From the NCBI GenBank assembly GCA_905216175.1, contig CAJMSV010000001.1, positions 1-64,000 of the forward strand: a DNA stretch of 64,000 nucleotides, in the 5' to 3' direction. The stretch comes from an uncultured bacterium. GTDB lineage: Bacteria; Actinomycetota; Coriobacteriia; Coriobacteriales; Coriobacteriaceae. The notes below the pieces were generated by a model. It saw only the letters and a list, made by a program, of their open reading frames with translations. It searched no databases and had not been told where the DNA came from. The translations under genes were made by a program, and so were the position numbers. This document shows, piece by piece, positions 1 to 9,231 of the stretch (positions are counted from its first letter, which is position 1; the number at the start of each line of letters is the position of its first letter).

Positions 1-153
1 GAGACCACGGGCGGCGACACCACCGGCGGCACCGGTACCACCGGTAGCTCGACGGGCGGCACCTCAGGAGGTTCGACCGGCGGCGATGGCGGCACGCCTA
101 CGCCTACGCCCACTCCCGACCCCTCGCCCACGCCTGACGATACGGTCGGCTAG
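1..153 (+). CDS. C-terminal tail of a truncated Thr/Gly/Pro-rich protein
   Basis: Frame 1 is open from the window edge to a TAG at 151-153. The 50 visible residues are low complexity: Gly-Gly-Thr/Ser runs followed by a Thr-Pro tract ending TPDDTVG. Tails like this occur at the C-termini of actinobacterial class A penicillin-binding proteins and other wall-associated proteins, but no catalytic domain is visible. The function is therefore open and the penicillin-binding-protein idea is only a guess. A strong terminator follows 24 bases downstream, supporting a real gene end. Confidence 0.55.
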   Translation, partial: ETTGGDTTGGTGTTGSSTGGTSGGSTGGDGGTPTPTPTPDPSPTPDDTVG

Positions 154-177
154 AAATCATCCGGCCATAAGCAACAA

Positions 178-217
178 GGCCCCCGAGCAGCTTATTAAAC
201 TGCTCGGGGGCCTTTTT
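178..217 (+). terminator. Rho-independent terminator after the first gene
   Basis: A 13-bp perfect stem (178-190 pairing with 200-212, GGCCCCCGAGCAG) with a 9-base loop is followed by TTTTT at 213-217 on the plus strand. It closes the plus-strand gene that ends at 153. Confidence 0.9.
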
Positions 218-258
218 AGTTTAAAGCGACCTGATGGGCGGTCTTTATACCGGCAGAC

Positions 259-293
259 AAAAAAGGGGGTACCGACCAACGTCGATACCCCTT
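259..293 (-). terminator. Rho-independent terminator after argR
   Basis: Read on the minus strand, AAGGGGTA...CGAC pairs with GTCG...TACCCCC with one bulge, and a run of six T follows (complement of 259-264). It lies about 50 bases past the argR stop and faces the plus-strand terminator at 178-217, so the two genes converge. Confidence 0.8.
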
Positions 294-342
294 ACAAGCC
301 ACGATGTCAGCGCGCACAGAGCCGAGCTCACGACCCGCACGC

Positions 343-780
343 CTACTTGCGAGAATTGCTCAGCTTATTGATCAGCGCCTCGAGACGCTCGCCGTCCTCG
401 GCCGTCTGGGCAATGACCAAAATCGTATCGTTGCCGGCAAGCGAGCCAAGCACATCGGGCAACTCTGCCGCATCAACGGCGGCGGCGATGCCGGAAGCCG
501 TGCCAGGCTGAGCCTTGATCATAACCAGATTATCGGTACGCAGAACGCCCGTAACGAGCTCGGAAACCATACGCTGCAGGTGCAGGTCCTCTGCCAGAAC
601 ATAGATGCCCTCAGGGAGCTTACGCAGCCCCATATCGGCAATATCGCGAGAGACAGTCGCCTGCGTGCAATCAAAGCCCATAGCACGGAGCTCATCGACC
701 AGCACGCGCTGCGTACGGACGTCCTTATTGCGCACAATATCTCTAATGGCATCCTGGCGCCCATTGCGTTTTTTAGCCAT
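343..780 (-). CDS. argR: Arginine repressor ArgR
   Basis: Arginine-responsive transcription regulator of about 145 residues, the usual family length. The N-terminal winged helix contains TQATVSRDI, the ArgR recognition helix. The C-terminal hexamerisation and arginine-binding domain shows QPGTASGIAAAVD and SLAGNDTILVI, matching the family PGTA and GDDTILVI motifs. The ATG at 780 is chosen over an upstream in-frame start at 813 because GGAGAGAG lies just before it and the protein then begins MAKKRNGRQ. No arginine biosynthesis genes are in the window, so its targets are elsewhere. A palindrome at 814-828 could be an autoregulatory site. Confidence 0.93.
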   Translation of the reverse strand: MAKKRNGRQDAIRDIVRNKDVRTQRVLVDELRAMGFDCTQATVSRDIADMGLRKLPEGIYVLAEDLHLQRMVSELVTGVLRTDNLVMIKAQPGTASGIAAAVDAAELPDVLGSLAGNDTILVIAQTAEDGERLEALINKLSNSRK

Positions 781-813
781 ACAAACCCTCTCTCCAAAAG
801 ATGGCGGAGACAA

Positions 814-828
814 TCAATCAGTGATTGA
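814..828. promoter_or_regulatory. Palindrome upstream of argR, candidate operator
   Basis: TCAATCA-G-TGATTGA is a perfect 7+1+7 palindrome about 34 bases upstream of the argR start. ArgR genes are often autoregulated, but the site does not closely match the classical 18-bp ARG box, so the assignment is tentative. Confidence 0.35.
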
Positions 829-912
829 ATAGTTTAACGCTATTTGAAGGCTTTTGTGTATAAGAACGCATTTCGAAACAATTCTATGCAAGTTTGTTTC
901 GTAATGAGCCGT

Positions 913-1953
913 TTAGGCGGTTTTTGCGCCCGTCCGGTTAAGAAAAGCTGCCAGATGCGTACACATCACGCAGCGCGCGGGCTTGGCGCTGGCAATCGGC
1001 CCAAACAACAGACCCAGTCCCCGATGGTTGTCCTTGAGCGCGGCGACCATCTGACGGGTTCGAGGCGCATCGAGCATATCACGCATGCGGGCGGAACGCT
1101 CGATTGACGACAACCCATGCGGGCTCAGGCACAAATTCTCGATGCAGGCGACCAGTCCGGCAAAGTAGAACTTTTGGCTTGCCAGCTTGAGCCGACCACC
1201 GCTATCTGCTTCCGAGAGTGAGTCCGCAAGCTCGTCGAGTGCTCGGATGTCATCGGATACCTTGGCATACATGGTGGGATCAAAGGCATCTGTAAGCTTA
1301 GGTGCCGCGGCGTGGAAACAAGCGTCGCCGCAGCCGGAGACGCACTGCGCCCGCGAGAGCGCGCACGCCATAAACCCAACTGTGCGAAACACCTTGTCGC
1401 ACAAAAGGCATGCCTCAAACAGCGAGCGGCTGTACATCACGCCAGAGGTCTGAGCGACTAGGCCGCCTAAAATCAACTGGGACAGCCCGCTCACCATCGA
1501 AGACTTGTCTTCAATGACAATAGGGGCAACATTCAAGACGCGCGAATGGCGCTCTCGATGTGCATCATAGCGGTCGAGCGACACCGTGGGGAACACTATG
1601 TCTGCCGCAGTATCGCACGCGATATCGACCATCTTGGAAAGGGACTGCGGAGCAAACCACTCATCGGCGTTCATAGCGATGATTTGAGAGCCACGCGAGG
1701 CAGCAAAACCGGCACGAAGGCAAGCACCGCGCTTCGCGTCCTCGACGTCAATCAAATCAATATGGATGTCCCTGTCGGCAGCAACCTGAAGCGAATGGCG
1801 CACACCGGGCGCAGCATCGCGGCAGACAACGACAATCTGCAAATCGTAGAGGTCTTGGTTCTGGATACTCTCGAGCGCACGCATCGCATAGCTGGGCGAA
1901 CCTTCTACCACAAGGATCACCGAAAGTCGCGGATGCGAGCCACGTCGAACCAA
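913..1953 (-). CDS. Glycosyltransferase family 2-like protein
   Basis: 346 residues. The N-terminus, LSVILVVEGSPSYAMRALES, followed by IQNQDLYDLQIVVVCRD, has the start of a GT-A Rossmann-like fold (beta strand, short loop, then 'ALESIQNQ'). A later MNADEWF occupies the usual DXD position, so the metal-binding motif is atypical. The C-terminal 200 residues are Cys-rich and not recognised. The start is a TTG at 1953 with GAGAGGA 8 bases upstream. It stands alone between argR and truA on the same strand. The sugar donor and acceptor cannot be inferred, and a catalytically degenerate member is possible. Confidence 0.6.
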   Translation of the reverse strand: MVRRGSHPRLSVILVVEGSPSYAMRALESIQNQDLYDLQIVVVCRDAAPGVRHSLQVAADRDIHIDLIDVEDAKRGACLRAGFAASRGSQIIAMNADEWFAPQSLSKMVDIACDTAADIVFPTVSLDRYDAHRERHSRVLNVAPIVIEDKSSMVSGLSQLILGGLVAQTSGVMYSRSLFEACLLCDKVFRTVGFMACALSRAQCVSGCGDACFHAAAPKLTDAFDPTMYAKVSDDIRALDELADSLSEADSGGRLKLASQKFYFAGLVACIENLCLSPHGLSSIERSARMRDMLDAPRTRQMVAALKDNHRGLGLLFGPIASAKPARCVMCTHLAAFLNRTGAKTA

Positions 1954-2102
1954 GTTATCCGTCCTCTCGACAGCAATGAATCAAACCGTGGTTCATGGTA
2001 CACCCCATAAATAAAAGCAATGAGACACCGGTTGCACTGCACGCCAAGAACAGATGTTGCACACGCGCAGCCCACAGATGACAGATGCCGACGAACGGCG
2101 CG

Positions 2103-2939
2103 TCAAGCCCTCCCGTAGTCGAGCACGACAAGCTCGGCGGGATCGTAATCCACGCCCATAAACGTAAGGCCGCAGGCAGGAGCCGTGGGGCCCGCAGCGG
2201 TACGATCGCAAGCATCGATGACCTCGCGCATCCACTCGGGTTTACGGCGATGCATGCCAATCTCGACAAGCGTGCCAACGATCGTACGGACCATCGAATG
2301 CAGAAACGCATTGCCCTCGATGGTAAACGTCAGGATTTCCTCGCCAAACGCAACCTCATGGCCAAACTCGGCCCGCATCACGCAGCGGTGCGTAGGCTTG
2401 CCCACGGCAGAGGCGACCTTGCAAAAGCTCTTAAAGTCCTGCTCACCCAAAAGCGCGGGACAGGCCGCAGACATGGCCTCGACGTCCAAGGGATAGCGAT
2501 GCCACCACACGGCACCACGGGACAGCACGGGGCGCGCATCGCGATCGGCAATACGGTACGTATACGTACGGGAACGCGCGTCAAAGCGTGCAGAAAAGCC
2601 CTTACGGGCCCTGTAGACCTCGTTTATGGCGATATCTTTAGGCAGCAGGGCATCCATAGCCCGCAGCCACCTACGGCGCGTAAGGGCGAGCTCGGCGTCC
2701 GTTACGGGCACGCTGATGTACTGAGCCACGGCATGCACGCCGGCATCGGTACGACCTGCGCACGTCAGATCGATCGGACGGCGAAGCAGCGTCTCGATGG
2801 CTCGACGCAGCTCACCCGCAACCGTCGTCTGTCCCGGCTGCTCGGCAAATCCGCTATACGACGAGCCATCATAGGCCACGCGAAATACGAGCGTGGCGTC
2901 AAGCTCGGGGGTCAAATTGAAATCAGACGGCGCAGTCAT
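2103..2939 (-). CDS. truA: tRNA pseudouridine(38-40) synthase TruA
   Basis: Converts uridines 38-40 of the tRNA anticodon arm to pseudouridine. The hallmark GRTDAGVHA, with the catalytic Asp, is present, together with the N-terminal FRVAYDGSSYSGF and the C-terminal FLHSMVRTIVGTLVEIG. It is about 278 residues from the ATG at 2939, which has GGGAG upstream; an in-frame TTG at 2954 is the alternative. It follows rplQ on the same strand, a common placement after the ribosomal alpha operon, but a strong terminator separates them. Confidence 0.95.
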   Translation of the reverse strand: MTAPSDFNLTPELDATLVFRVAYDGSSYSGFAEQPGQTTVAGELRRAIETLLRRPIDLTCAGRTDAGVHAVAQYISVPVTDAELALTRRRWLRAMDALLPKDIAINEVYRARKGFSARFDARSRTYTYRIADRDARPVLSRGAVWWHRYPLDVEAMSAACPALLGEQDFKSFCKVASAVGKPTHRCVMRAEFGHEVAFGEEILTFTIEGNAFLHSMVRTIVGTLVEIGMHRRKPEWMREVIDACDRTAAGPTAPACGLTFMGVDYDPAELVVLDYGRA

Positions 2940-2974
2940 GGGCGCTCCCAACAAACAAGTAACGGTATCGCGAC

Positions 2975-3005
2975 AAAAAAAGAGGGGTACGCGAACGTAC
3001 CCCTC
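2975..3005 (-). terminator. Terminator of the rplE-rplQ ribosomal operon
   Basis: On the minus strand a perfect 10-bp stem (GAGGGGTACG) with a TTCG loop is followed by seven T. It lies 26 bases after the rplQ stop and marks the end of the ribosomal cluster. Confidence 0.93.
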
Positions 3006-3031
3006 GAATATAGCCTATGCAGACGGAAAGT

Positions 3032-3499
3032 CTACTCAGCGGTCTCCTCAGCAGGAGCCTCCTCGACAGCCTCGACCTTCTTGGGAGCAGCGGCCTTCTT
3101 GGGGGCCGGAGCAGCCTTCTTGGCCTTAGGCGTGCAAGGCTCGGTGACGAGCTCCATGATAACGATGGGAGCGTTGTCGCCCTTGCGGTTGCCGAGCTTC
3201 ATGATGCGGGTATAACCGCCGTTGCGGTCCTGCCACATGCCCTGGGCAGCCTTGTCGAAGATCTCGGCAACGAGCTGCTTATCGCCGAGCTTGGCGATAG
3301 CCAGACGACGAGAGTGCAGGTCGCCCTTCTTGGCCCAAGTGATGATCGGGTCGACGACCGAACGCAGCGCCTTAGCGCGGGTCTCGGTGGTCTTGATGCG
3401 GTCGTTCTCGATGAGAGCCTTTGCATGGCTCTTCTTCATGGCCTTGGTGTGGCTCGCATCGGTGCCGAGCTTCAGGCCCTTCTTAACGTTGTGACGCAT
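3032..3499 (-). CDS. rplQ: 50S ribosomal protein L17
   Basis: Large-subunit protein near the peptide exit tunnel. The N-terminus MRHNVKKGLKLG and the internal ALIENDRIKTTETRAKALR are diagnostic of L17. At 155 residues it is longer than the roughly 120-residue core because of an Ala/Lys/Glu-rich C-terminal tail (APAPKKAAAPKKVEAVEE), common in actinobacterial L17. It is the last gene of the alpha operon and is followed by the terminator at 2975-3005. Confidence 0.97.
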   Translation of the reverse strand: MRHNVKKGLKLGTDASHTKAMKKSHAKALIENDRIKTTETRAKALRSVVDPIITWAKKGDLHSRRLAIAKLGDKQLVAEIFDKAAQGMWQDRNGGYTRIMKLGNRKGDNAPIVIMELVTEPCTPKAKKAAPAPKKAAAPKKVEAVEEAPAEETAE

Positions 3500-3529
3500 G
3501 GTCTAGTTTCTCCTCAAATATGCGAAGCA

Positions 3530-4471
3530 TTAAGCCTTCAGGCTCAGGCCCATGGACTCAAGCTTGTCCTTCACTTCCTCGATCGACTTAACACCGAAGT
3601 TACGGATGTTGAGCAGATCGTTCTCCGAGAACTCAACGAGCTGACGGACCGAGTGAATGCTGGCGCGCTTAAGGCAGTTGTAGGAACGGACGGAAAGGTC
3701 CAGATCCTCGATCTGCTTGTCCAGCTCAGCGTTGTCGTTGGTGACCTCGGGAGCGAAGATCGAAGCCTCCTCCTCGACCTCGGGGGTCTCGGCAAGGTTC
3801 ATAAAGGCGGCCATATGCTGGTTGATGATATTGGCAGCCTGGACCACGGCGTCGCGCGGGGCGATGGAGCCGTTGGTCTCGATCTCGAGGACAAGGCGGT
3901 CGTAGTCGGTGTGCTGACCGACACGGCAAGCCTCAACGAGCTTGGCGCAACGGGAAACCGGCGAGTACAGCGAGTCGACGTGGATCACACCGATGGGATC
4001 GTTGTCGCGCTTGTTGGCCTCGCCAGAAACATAGCCGCGGCCATAGCCGATGCGCATGCTCATGGTGAGATGGCCACCCTCGGTGAGCGTAGCGATGTGC
4101 TGCTCGGGGTTAACCAGCTCAAACTCGGACGGAATAAAGAAGTCCGCACCGGTGACCTCGCAGGGGCCGTCAACCGAGATGGTGGCGGTCGCCTCGTCGG
4201 TCGTGCCGAGAGCCCTGAAGACAAGACCCTTGACATTCAGGACGATGTCGGTGACATCCTCGACCATGTTAGGGATGGTCATGAACTCGTGCTGCGCACC
4301 ATCGATCTGAATAGCCTCGACGGCGGCACCCTCGAGCGAGGACAGAAGAACGCGACGAAGGGAGTTACCCAGCGTATCGCCGTAGCCACGCTCGAGCGGC
4401 TCGACGGAGACACGAGCAGACGTCTCGTTGATCTCTTCGACCTGAACCTGAGGCCTAATGAATTCTGACAT
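3530..4471 (-). CDS. rpoA: DNA-directed RNA polymerase subunit alpha
   Basis: 313 residues, normal length. The N-terminal assembly domain includes LERGYGDTLGNSLRRVLLSS, the conserved dimerisation segment. The C-terminal domain (about residues 240-313) shows SVRSYNCLKRA and LLNIRNFGVKSIEEV, the helix-hairpin-helix that contacts UP elements and activators. It lies in the standard order between rpsD and rplQ. Confidence 0.98.
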   Translation of the reverse strand: MSEFIRPQVQVEEINETSARVSVEPLERGYGDTLGNSLRRVLLSSLEGAAVEAIQIDGAQHEFMTIPNMVEDVTDIVLNVKGLVFRALGTTDEATATISVDGPCEVTGADFFIPSEFELVNPEQHIATLTEGGHLTMSMRIGYGRGYVSGEANKRDNDPIGVIHVDSLYSPVSRCAKLVEACRVGQHTDYDRLVLEIETNGSIAPRDAVVQAANIINQHMAAFMNLAETPEVEEEASIFAPEVTNDNAELDKQIEDLDLSVRSYNCLKRASIHSVRQLVEFSENDLLNIRNFGVKSIEEVKDKLESMGLSLKA

Positions 4472-4503
4472 GTATTACCTCCAGCCTCAGCAGCCCGGAT
4501 GGA

Positions 4504-5100
4504 CTACTTAGAGTAGAGCTCGACGATGAGCTGCTCGTTGATATCACCGCTGATCTGCTCACGCGTCGGCAGAGCGAGCACGTTACCAGACAGCTTCTCG
4601 ATATCGACCTCGAGCCAGCCAGGGACCTCAAAGCGCTCGGAGGAAATCAGAGCCTCCTTGATGGGGAGGAGGTCACGGAACTTCTCGCCGACAGCGACGA
4701 CGTCGCCGGCCTTGACGCGGTAGGACGGGATGTCCACGCGCTTGCCGTTCACGGTGAAGTGACCGTGACGGACGGACTGACGAGCCTCTTTGCGGGTGCG
4801 GGCGAAGCCAAGACGGAAGACGACGTTGTCGAGGCGAGACTCAAGGATGATCATGAGGTTCTCACCGGTGACGCCGTTCATCTTACGGGCCTTGTTGAAG
4901 TAGCCGTGGAACTGCTTCTCCAGAACGCCATAGATGAACTTGACCTTCTGCTTCTCGCGCAGCTGCATGCCGTACTCAGATTCCTTGCGACGGCGCTTGG
5001 GCTGACGGATAGATTCCTTCTTGCTGCTGTAACCGAGCTCAGCGGGATCGATCCCGAGCTGACGGCAGCGCTTAAGAACAGGAGTCCTGTCGATTGCCAT
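4504..5100 (-). CDS. rpsD: 30S ribosomal protein S4
   Basis: 198 residues. Primary 16S rRNA-binding protein that nucleates small-subunit assembly. The S4 RNA-binding fold is visible as SRLDNVVFRLGFARTRKEA followed by VRHGHFTVNGKRVDIPSYRV. The N-terminus, MAIDRTPVLKRCRQLGIDP, lacks the four-cysteine zinc knuckle of some S4 proteins. Located between rpsK and rpoA as in most bacteria. Confidence 0.98.
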   Translation of the reverse strand: MAIDRTPVLKRCRQLGIDPAELGYSSKKESIRQPKRRRKESEYGMQLREKQKVKFIYGVLEKQFHGYFNKARKMNGVTGENLMIILESRLDNVVFRLGFARTRKEARQSVRHGHFTVNGKRVDIPSYRVKAGDVVAVGEKFRDLLPIKEALISSERFEVPGWLEVDIEKLSGNVLALPTREQISGDINEQLIVELYSK

Positions 5101-5119
5101 ATTGATACGATCCTTTCAG

Positions 5120-5524
5120 TTACACGCGGCGACGCTTCTTGGGGCGGCAGCCGTTGTGCGGAATGGGGGTCTTGTCCTGGATGCTCGAGACCTCGAGGCC
5201 AGCAGCCTGGAGGGAGCGGATGGCGGTCTCACGACCGGAGCCGGGGCCCTTGACGAAGACGGAAACCTTCTTCATACCGTGCTCCATGGCCTGCTTGGCA
5301 GCAGCCTCGGCAGCCATCTGGGCAGCGAACGGCGTGGACTTACGGGAGCCCTTGAAGCCCACCTGGCCAGCCGACTTCCAGGAAATGACGTTGCCCTGGG
5401 GATCGGTGATCGAAACGATCGTGTTGTTGAACGTAGAACGAATGTGAGCCTGGCCCACGGAAATGTTCTTACGGTCCGCGCGCTTCAGACGGGCAGCGCG
5501 AACGTTCTTCTTAGCAGTAGCCAT
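5120..5524 (-). CDS. rpsK: 30S ribosomal protein S11
   Basis: 134 residues. Platform protein near the E site. Diagnostic segments are [34 protein letters not shown] and the basic C-terminus [13 protein letters not shown]. It lies between rpsM and rpsD, with short spacers indicating cotranscription. Confidence 0.98.
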   Translation of the reverse strand: MATAKKNVRAARLKRADRKNISVGQAHIRSTFNNTIVSITDPQGNVISWKSAGQVGFKGSRKSTPFAAQMAAEAAAKQAMEHGMKKVSVFVKGPGSGRETAIRSLQAAGLEVSSIQDKTPIPHNGCRPKKRRRV

Positions 5525-5538
5525 CTATCTAGCGCTCC

Positions 5539-5913
5539 TTATTTCTTCTTCTTAGCACCGATCTGACGCTTCGGGCCCTTGCGGGTACGAGCGTTAGTGT
5601 GGGTGCGCTGGCCGCGGACCGGGAGGCCCTTGCGGTGACGCAGGCCGCGGTTGCAGCCGATGTCCATAAGGCGCTTGACGTTCTGGTTGCGCTCACGGCG
5701 GAGGTCGCCCTCAACCATGATCTGGTTCTTATCGATATAATCGCGGATGGCGTTAACCTCATCCTCGGTGAGGTCCTTAACGCGCGTATCCACGTTAACG
5801 TTGCACTCGACGCAGATCTTCGTCGCAGTGGTGCGGCCGATGCCGTAAATGTAGGTCAGACCGATCTCAACGCGCTTCTCACGCGGGAGGTCGACACCAT
5901 TAATACGGGCCAA
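5539..5913 (-). CDS. rpsM: 30S ribosomal protein S13
   Basis: 124 residues. Head protein contacting the P-site tRNA and bridging to the large subunit. It begins [19 protein letters not shown] and contains [10 protein letters not shown] and [20 protein letters not shown], all family hallmarks, with a Lys-rich tail. Immediately follows rpmJ. Confidence 0.98.
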   Translation of the reverse strand: MARINGVDLPREKRVEIGLTYIYGIGRTTATKICVECNVNVDTRVKDLTEDEVNAIRDYIDKNQIMVEGDLRRERNQNVKRLMDIGCNRGLRHRKGLPVRGQRTHTNARTRKGPKRQIGAKKKK

Positions 5914-5927
5914 CGTAGTCTCCTCTC

Positions 5928-6041
5928 TTAACCCTGACGCTGCTTATGACGGGGGTTCTCGCAAATGACGAGGACCTTGCCATGGCGCCTAATGATTTTG
6001 CACTTATCGCACATCTTCTTGACCGAAGGACGTACCTTCAT
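5928..6041 (-). CDS. rpmJ: 50S ribosomal protein L36
   Basis: A 37-residue gene found by translating the minus strand between infA and rps[18 protein letters not shown] through NPRHKQRQG, stop TAA at 5928-5930. The zinc-binding C-x2-C...C-x4-H pattern of the C+ type of L36 is intact. GAAAGGAAG lies just upstream of the ATG. Position and length are exactly those expected in the infA-rpmJ-rpsM order. Confidence 0.96.
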   Translation of the reverse strand: MKVRPSVKKMCDKCKIIRRHGKVLVICENPRHKQRQG

Positions 6042-6191
6042 CGTTCTTCCTTTCGGTAGCGCTCAAACTACTTCCCTACTATCTACTCGCCCAGCCGCAG
6101 GCGTTTAAAACTATGGCTGGTCTTCACACACAATCCGACCGTAGGTTGAGCTAAGCCTGCAGCCGGAAATGGAGTGCGTGTATGCGTGCCG

Positions 6192-6410
6192 CTATTTATA
6201 GCGATAGGTGATGCGGCCGCGGGTCAGGTCGTACGGGGAAAGCTCCACGACAACCCTGTCACCGGGGAGAATGCGGATGTAATTCATTCGGATCTTGCCA
6301 GAAATGTTGCACAGAACCGAATGACCGTTCTCGAGCTCAACCTTAAACATGGCGTTGGGCAGCGGCTCTTTTACCGTACCCTCGAGCTCAATTGCGTCTT
6401 CCTTCTTCAC
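6192..6410 (-). CDS. infA: Translation initiation factor IF-1
   Basis: OB-fold factor that occupies the A site during initiation. [34 protein letters not shown] and [16 protein letters not shown] are characteristic. The GTG at 6410 gives 72 residues, the canonical length, with AGAGAAAGA about 9 bases upstream; an in-frame TTG at 6416 would add two residues. A 150-base spacer without a gene separates it from rpmJ. Confidence 0.96.
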   Translation of the reverse strand: MKKEDAIELEGTVKEPLPNAMFKVELENGHSVLCNISGKIRMNYIRILPGDRVVVELSPYDLTRGRITYRYK

Positions 6411-6514
6411 AAGCAATCATCTTTCTCTAGAAAACGACAGCGATTGAGTATTCTACAATACGCATGCACGTATCGTAATATCTTCGTAATGGCTCCACAA
6501 CTACGTGGAACTTG

Positions 6515-7303
6515 TTACATTTCTCCGCCCTGCAAGGGGCACCAAGCACCTTGGGCATCCGTGGTAAGAATCACCGGACCGTCATTGGTAATGGCGACGG
6601 TGTTCTCGTAGTGCGCGGCGGGCAGGTGGTCATTGGTCGTTACGATCCAACCATCGGAGCCCGTGCTCACATGATTGGAACCCATCGTTACCATCGGCTC
6701 GATAGCGATGACCATACCAGCCTGAAGGCGAACGCCTCTCCCCTTCTTTCCATAATTTGGAACGTTGGGGTCCTCGTGCATCACGCGGCCAATGCCATGG
6801 CCCACGTAATCGCGAAGCACGCCGTAACCGTGGGACTCGGCGAGGGACTGAACAGCATACCCGACGTCCCCGATATGGTTACCGGGAACAGCCTGCTCGA
6901 TGGCAGCCTTTAGGCAATCGCGCGTAACCTCGCAAAGGGCCTTGGCCTCGGGCGTGGGGGTGCCGACGAAAAACGTCCAGGCGTTATCGCCGACCCAACC
7001 ATCAACGACAGCTCCCGTATCGATGGAGATGATATCGCCATCGCGCAGGATCATATCGGGGTTGGGAATACCGTGGACCACGGCATCGTTGATTGATGCG
7101 CAAATGGTTCCGGGGAACCCGCCGTAGCCCTTAAAAGCCGGGGTGCCGCCATGCATGCGGATAATCTGCTCCGCGAGCTGATCGAGCTCGAAGGTCGACA
7201 CGCCGGGGCGAACCATGGCCCCAACGTGGCGGAGCGCCATCTTAGATAGCGCTCCTGCCTTCTTCATCTGCTCAATTTGCGTTGCAGACTTAATCTTGAT
7301 CAT
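6515..7303 (-). CDS. map: Type I methionine aminopeptidase
   Basis: 262 residues. Removes N-terminal Met from nascent proteins. The five metal ligands can be seen: Asp in IDTGAVVDGW, Asp in VGDNAWTFF, His in YVGHGIGR, Glu in AIEPMV and Glu in HYENTVAI. It lacks the N-terminal SH3-type zinc extension of some actinobacterial enzymes. It overlaps the adk stop by 4 bases, indicating translational coupling, and sits between adk and infA in the standard order. Confidence 0.97.
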   Translation of the reverse strand: MIKIKSATQIEQMKKAGALSKMALRHVGAMVRPGVSTFELDQLAEQIIRMHGGTPAFKGYGGFPGTICASINDAVVHGIPNPDMILRDGDIISIDTGAVVDGWVGDNAWTFFVGTPTPEAKALCEVTRDCLKAAIEQAVPGNHIGDVGYAVQSLAESHGYGVLRDYVGHGIGRVMHEDPNVPNYGKKGRGVRLQAGMVIAIEPMVTMGSNHVSTGSDGWIVTTNDHLPAAHYENTVAITNDGPVILTTDAQGAWCPLQGGEM

Positions 7304-7926
7304 AGACCGAGAGCCTCTTTGACATCCCCGTACACGGTCTCGCGAGCCTGGTCACCGTTGACCGACTTGAGCAGACCCTGGCCACGATAGTAGTCGACGA
7401 GCGGGCTCGTGGACTTCTCGTAGACGTCGAGACGGTTCTTGATGGTCTCGGGCTTGTCGTCGTCGCGCTGATACATCTCGCCGCCGCACTTAGGGCAGGT
7501 GGCATCGGCAGCGGTGCCGGTGTAACCGCAGGCGCGGCAGGTGCGACGCGAAGACAGACGATCGATGATGACGTCGGGGGCCACATCGACCAGAAGGGCG
7601 CAGTCGATCTCGCGACCCATGGCGGAGAGCTCGGAATCGAGCGTCACAGCCTGGGCGGTGTTGCGCGGGAAGCCATCGAGGATGAAGCCCTGCTGGGCGT
7701 CATCGGCGGCAAGGCGCTCCTTGACAAGGTCGATCACGAGCTGGTCGGGAACGAGCTCGCCAGCGTCCATGTACTTCTTAGCCTGAATACCAAGCTCGGT
7801 GCCACCCTTGACGGCAGCACGCAGCAGGTCGCCCGTGGAAATGTGAGCGACGCCAAACTCGGCGACGAGCTCCTGTGCGACGGTGCCCTTACCGGCACCC
7901 GGAGCTCCGAGCAATACGAGGTTCAT
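7300..7926 (-). CDS. adk: Adenylate kinase
   Basis: Interconverts ATP + AMP and 2 ADP. About 208 residues from the ATG at 7926, preceded by AGGAGG at 7-base spacing; the TTG at 7932 is rejected. The P-loop is LGAPGAGKGT and the AMP-binding segment is LDGFPRNTAQ. The lid domain carries CRACGYTG...CPKCGG, the four-cysteine zinc-binding lid typical of Gram-positive enzymes. It lies between secY and map as in most bacteria. Confidence 0.97.
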   Translation of the reverse strand: MNLVLLGAPGAGKGTVAQELVAEFGVAHISTGDLLRAAVKGGTELGIQAKKYMDAGELVPDQLVIDLVKERLAADDAQQGFILDGFPRNTAQAVTLDSELSAMGREIDCALLVDVAPDVIIDRLSSRRTCRACGYTGTAADATCPKCGGEMYQRDDDKPETIKNRLDVYEKSTSPLVDYYRGQGLLKSVNGDQARETVYGDVKEALGL

Positions 7927-7944
7927 GAGCAATCCTCCTCTAGC

Positions 7945-9231
7945 CTATTTAAAGAATCCATCGTAATCATACATCTTGATCTGGCCTTCGAGCTTATCGA
8001 CCGTGTCGAGCACGACGCCGACCATGATGAGGATGGACGTGCCGCCAAATGCCTGGATCAGATGGTTACCCGTGAAGGAGAAGATGATCGAAGGCACGAT
8101 GGCGATGAGCGCCAAAAAGACAGCGCTGGGAAGCGTGATCTTGTTGAGCGCGTTCTTGATGTAGGCCGCGGTAGCCCTACCCGGACGCACGCCCGGAATA
8201 AAGCCGCCCTGCTTCTTAAGGTTATCGGCCGTGTCATCGGGGTTGAACACCATGGAGGTGTAGAAGTACGCGAAGAACACGATGAGGACAACGTTAAGCA
8301 CCCAGTTGAGCCAACCGGTCGAAAGCGCGGAGGCAACTGCCTGAATCCAGCCGATGCCGGGGAAGAACACGGCAATCTGAGCCGGGAAGTACAGCAGCGC
8401 CGAAGCGAAGATGATCGGCACGACACCCGCGGTGTTGACCTTGATGGGCAGGTAGGTGGTCTGGCCACCCATCATGCGACGGCCCACGACGCGCTTAGCG
8501 TAGGAGACCGGGATGCGGCGCTGGCCGCGCTCAAGGAAAACAATCAGCGGGATAACCAGCAGGATGATGGCGCAGATGATCACCATGGTGATGATGCCAC
8601 CGGCATTGCCCTCGGTGCTGGAGAAGATAGCCTGCGGCAGACCGGCCATGATGTTCGCGAAGATGATCAGCGACATGCCATTGCCGATACCGCGCTGGGT
8701 GATGAGCTCACCAATCCACATGATCAGCATGGCGCCCGCGGTGAGCGTACCGACGATCATGAGGTCGAAGATGATCTCGGGAGCGCCGGCGCCATTGAAG
8801 CTGATGCCGAAGCTCTTAAAGAGGAAGAGGTAACCCACGGAGTTGAGGATTGCCAGAGCCAGGGTGAGGTAACGCGAATACTGCGTAATCTTGGTCTGAC
8901 CGACCTCGCCCTCGCGGGCAAGCTCATGCAGGGAAGGCACGACGGCCTGGAGCATCTGGAGGATGATCGAGCTGGTGATGTAAGGCATGATGCCCAGCGA
9001 AAACACCGACACATAGCTCAACGCGCCGCCAGAGAAAAGATTCAGGAGGGCCATAGCACCTGCGGCGACCGAATTGTTATCGGTCGAGAAAAGGCCCAGC
9101 ATCCCCTGGAAGGGAATGCCGGGCACAGGAACGTGCGCACCAATGCGGTACACGACGAGCATAGCTATGGTAAAAAGAATCTTTTCGCGCAATTCTTTGA
9201 TGCGGAAAGCATTCTTAAGACCATTTAGCAC
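7945..9231 (-). CDS. secY: Preprotein translocase subunit SecY
   Basis: 428 residues, about ten membrane spans. Forms the protein-conducting channel with SecE and SecG. Recognised by the [13 protein letters not shown] region, the plug-proximal [20 protein letters not shown] and [16 protein letters not shown]. It starts with GTG at 9231, overlapping the rplO stop (9225-9227), which implies coupled translation. Upstream of adk, as expected. Confidence 0.98.
   Translation of the reverse strand: MLNGLKNAFRIKELREKILFTIAMLVVYRIGAHVPVPGIPFQGMLGLFSTDNNSVAAGAMALLNLFSGGALSYVSVFSLGIMPYITSSIILQMLQAVVPSLHELAREGEVGQTKITQYSRYLTLALAILNSVGYLFLFKSFGISFNGAGAPEIIFDLMIVGTLTAGAMLIMWIGELITQRGIGNGMSLIIFANIMAGLPQAIFSSTEGNAGGIITMVIICAIILLVIPLIVFLERGQRRIPVSYAKRVVGRRMMGGQTTYLPIKVNTAGVVPIIFASALLYFPAQIAVFFPGIGWIQAVASALSTGWLNWVLNVVLIVFFAYFYTSMVFNPDDTADNLKKQGGFIPGVRPGRATAAYIKNALNKITLPSAVFLALIAIVPSIIFSFTGNHLIQAFGGTSILIMVGVVLDTVDKLEGQIKMYDYDGFFK

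Noticed and set aside
3017..4468. Long plus-strand open frame opposite rpoA and rplQ (and similar long frames opposite ribosomal genes, ygfK, the hydroxylase and U32)
   Set aside because: Shadow frames caused by high-GC codon use; translations lack motifs and overlap firmly identified genes.
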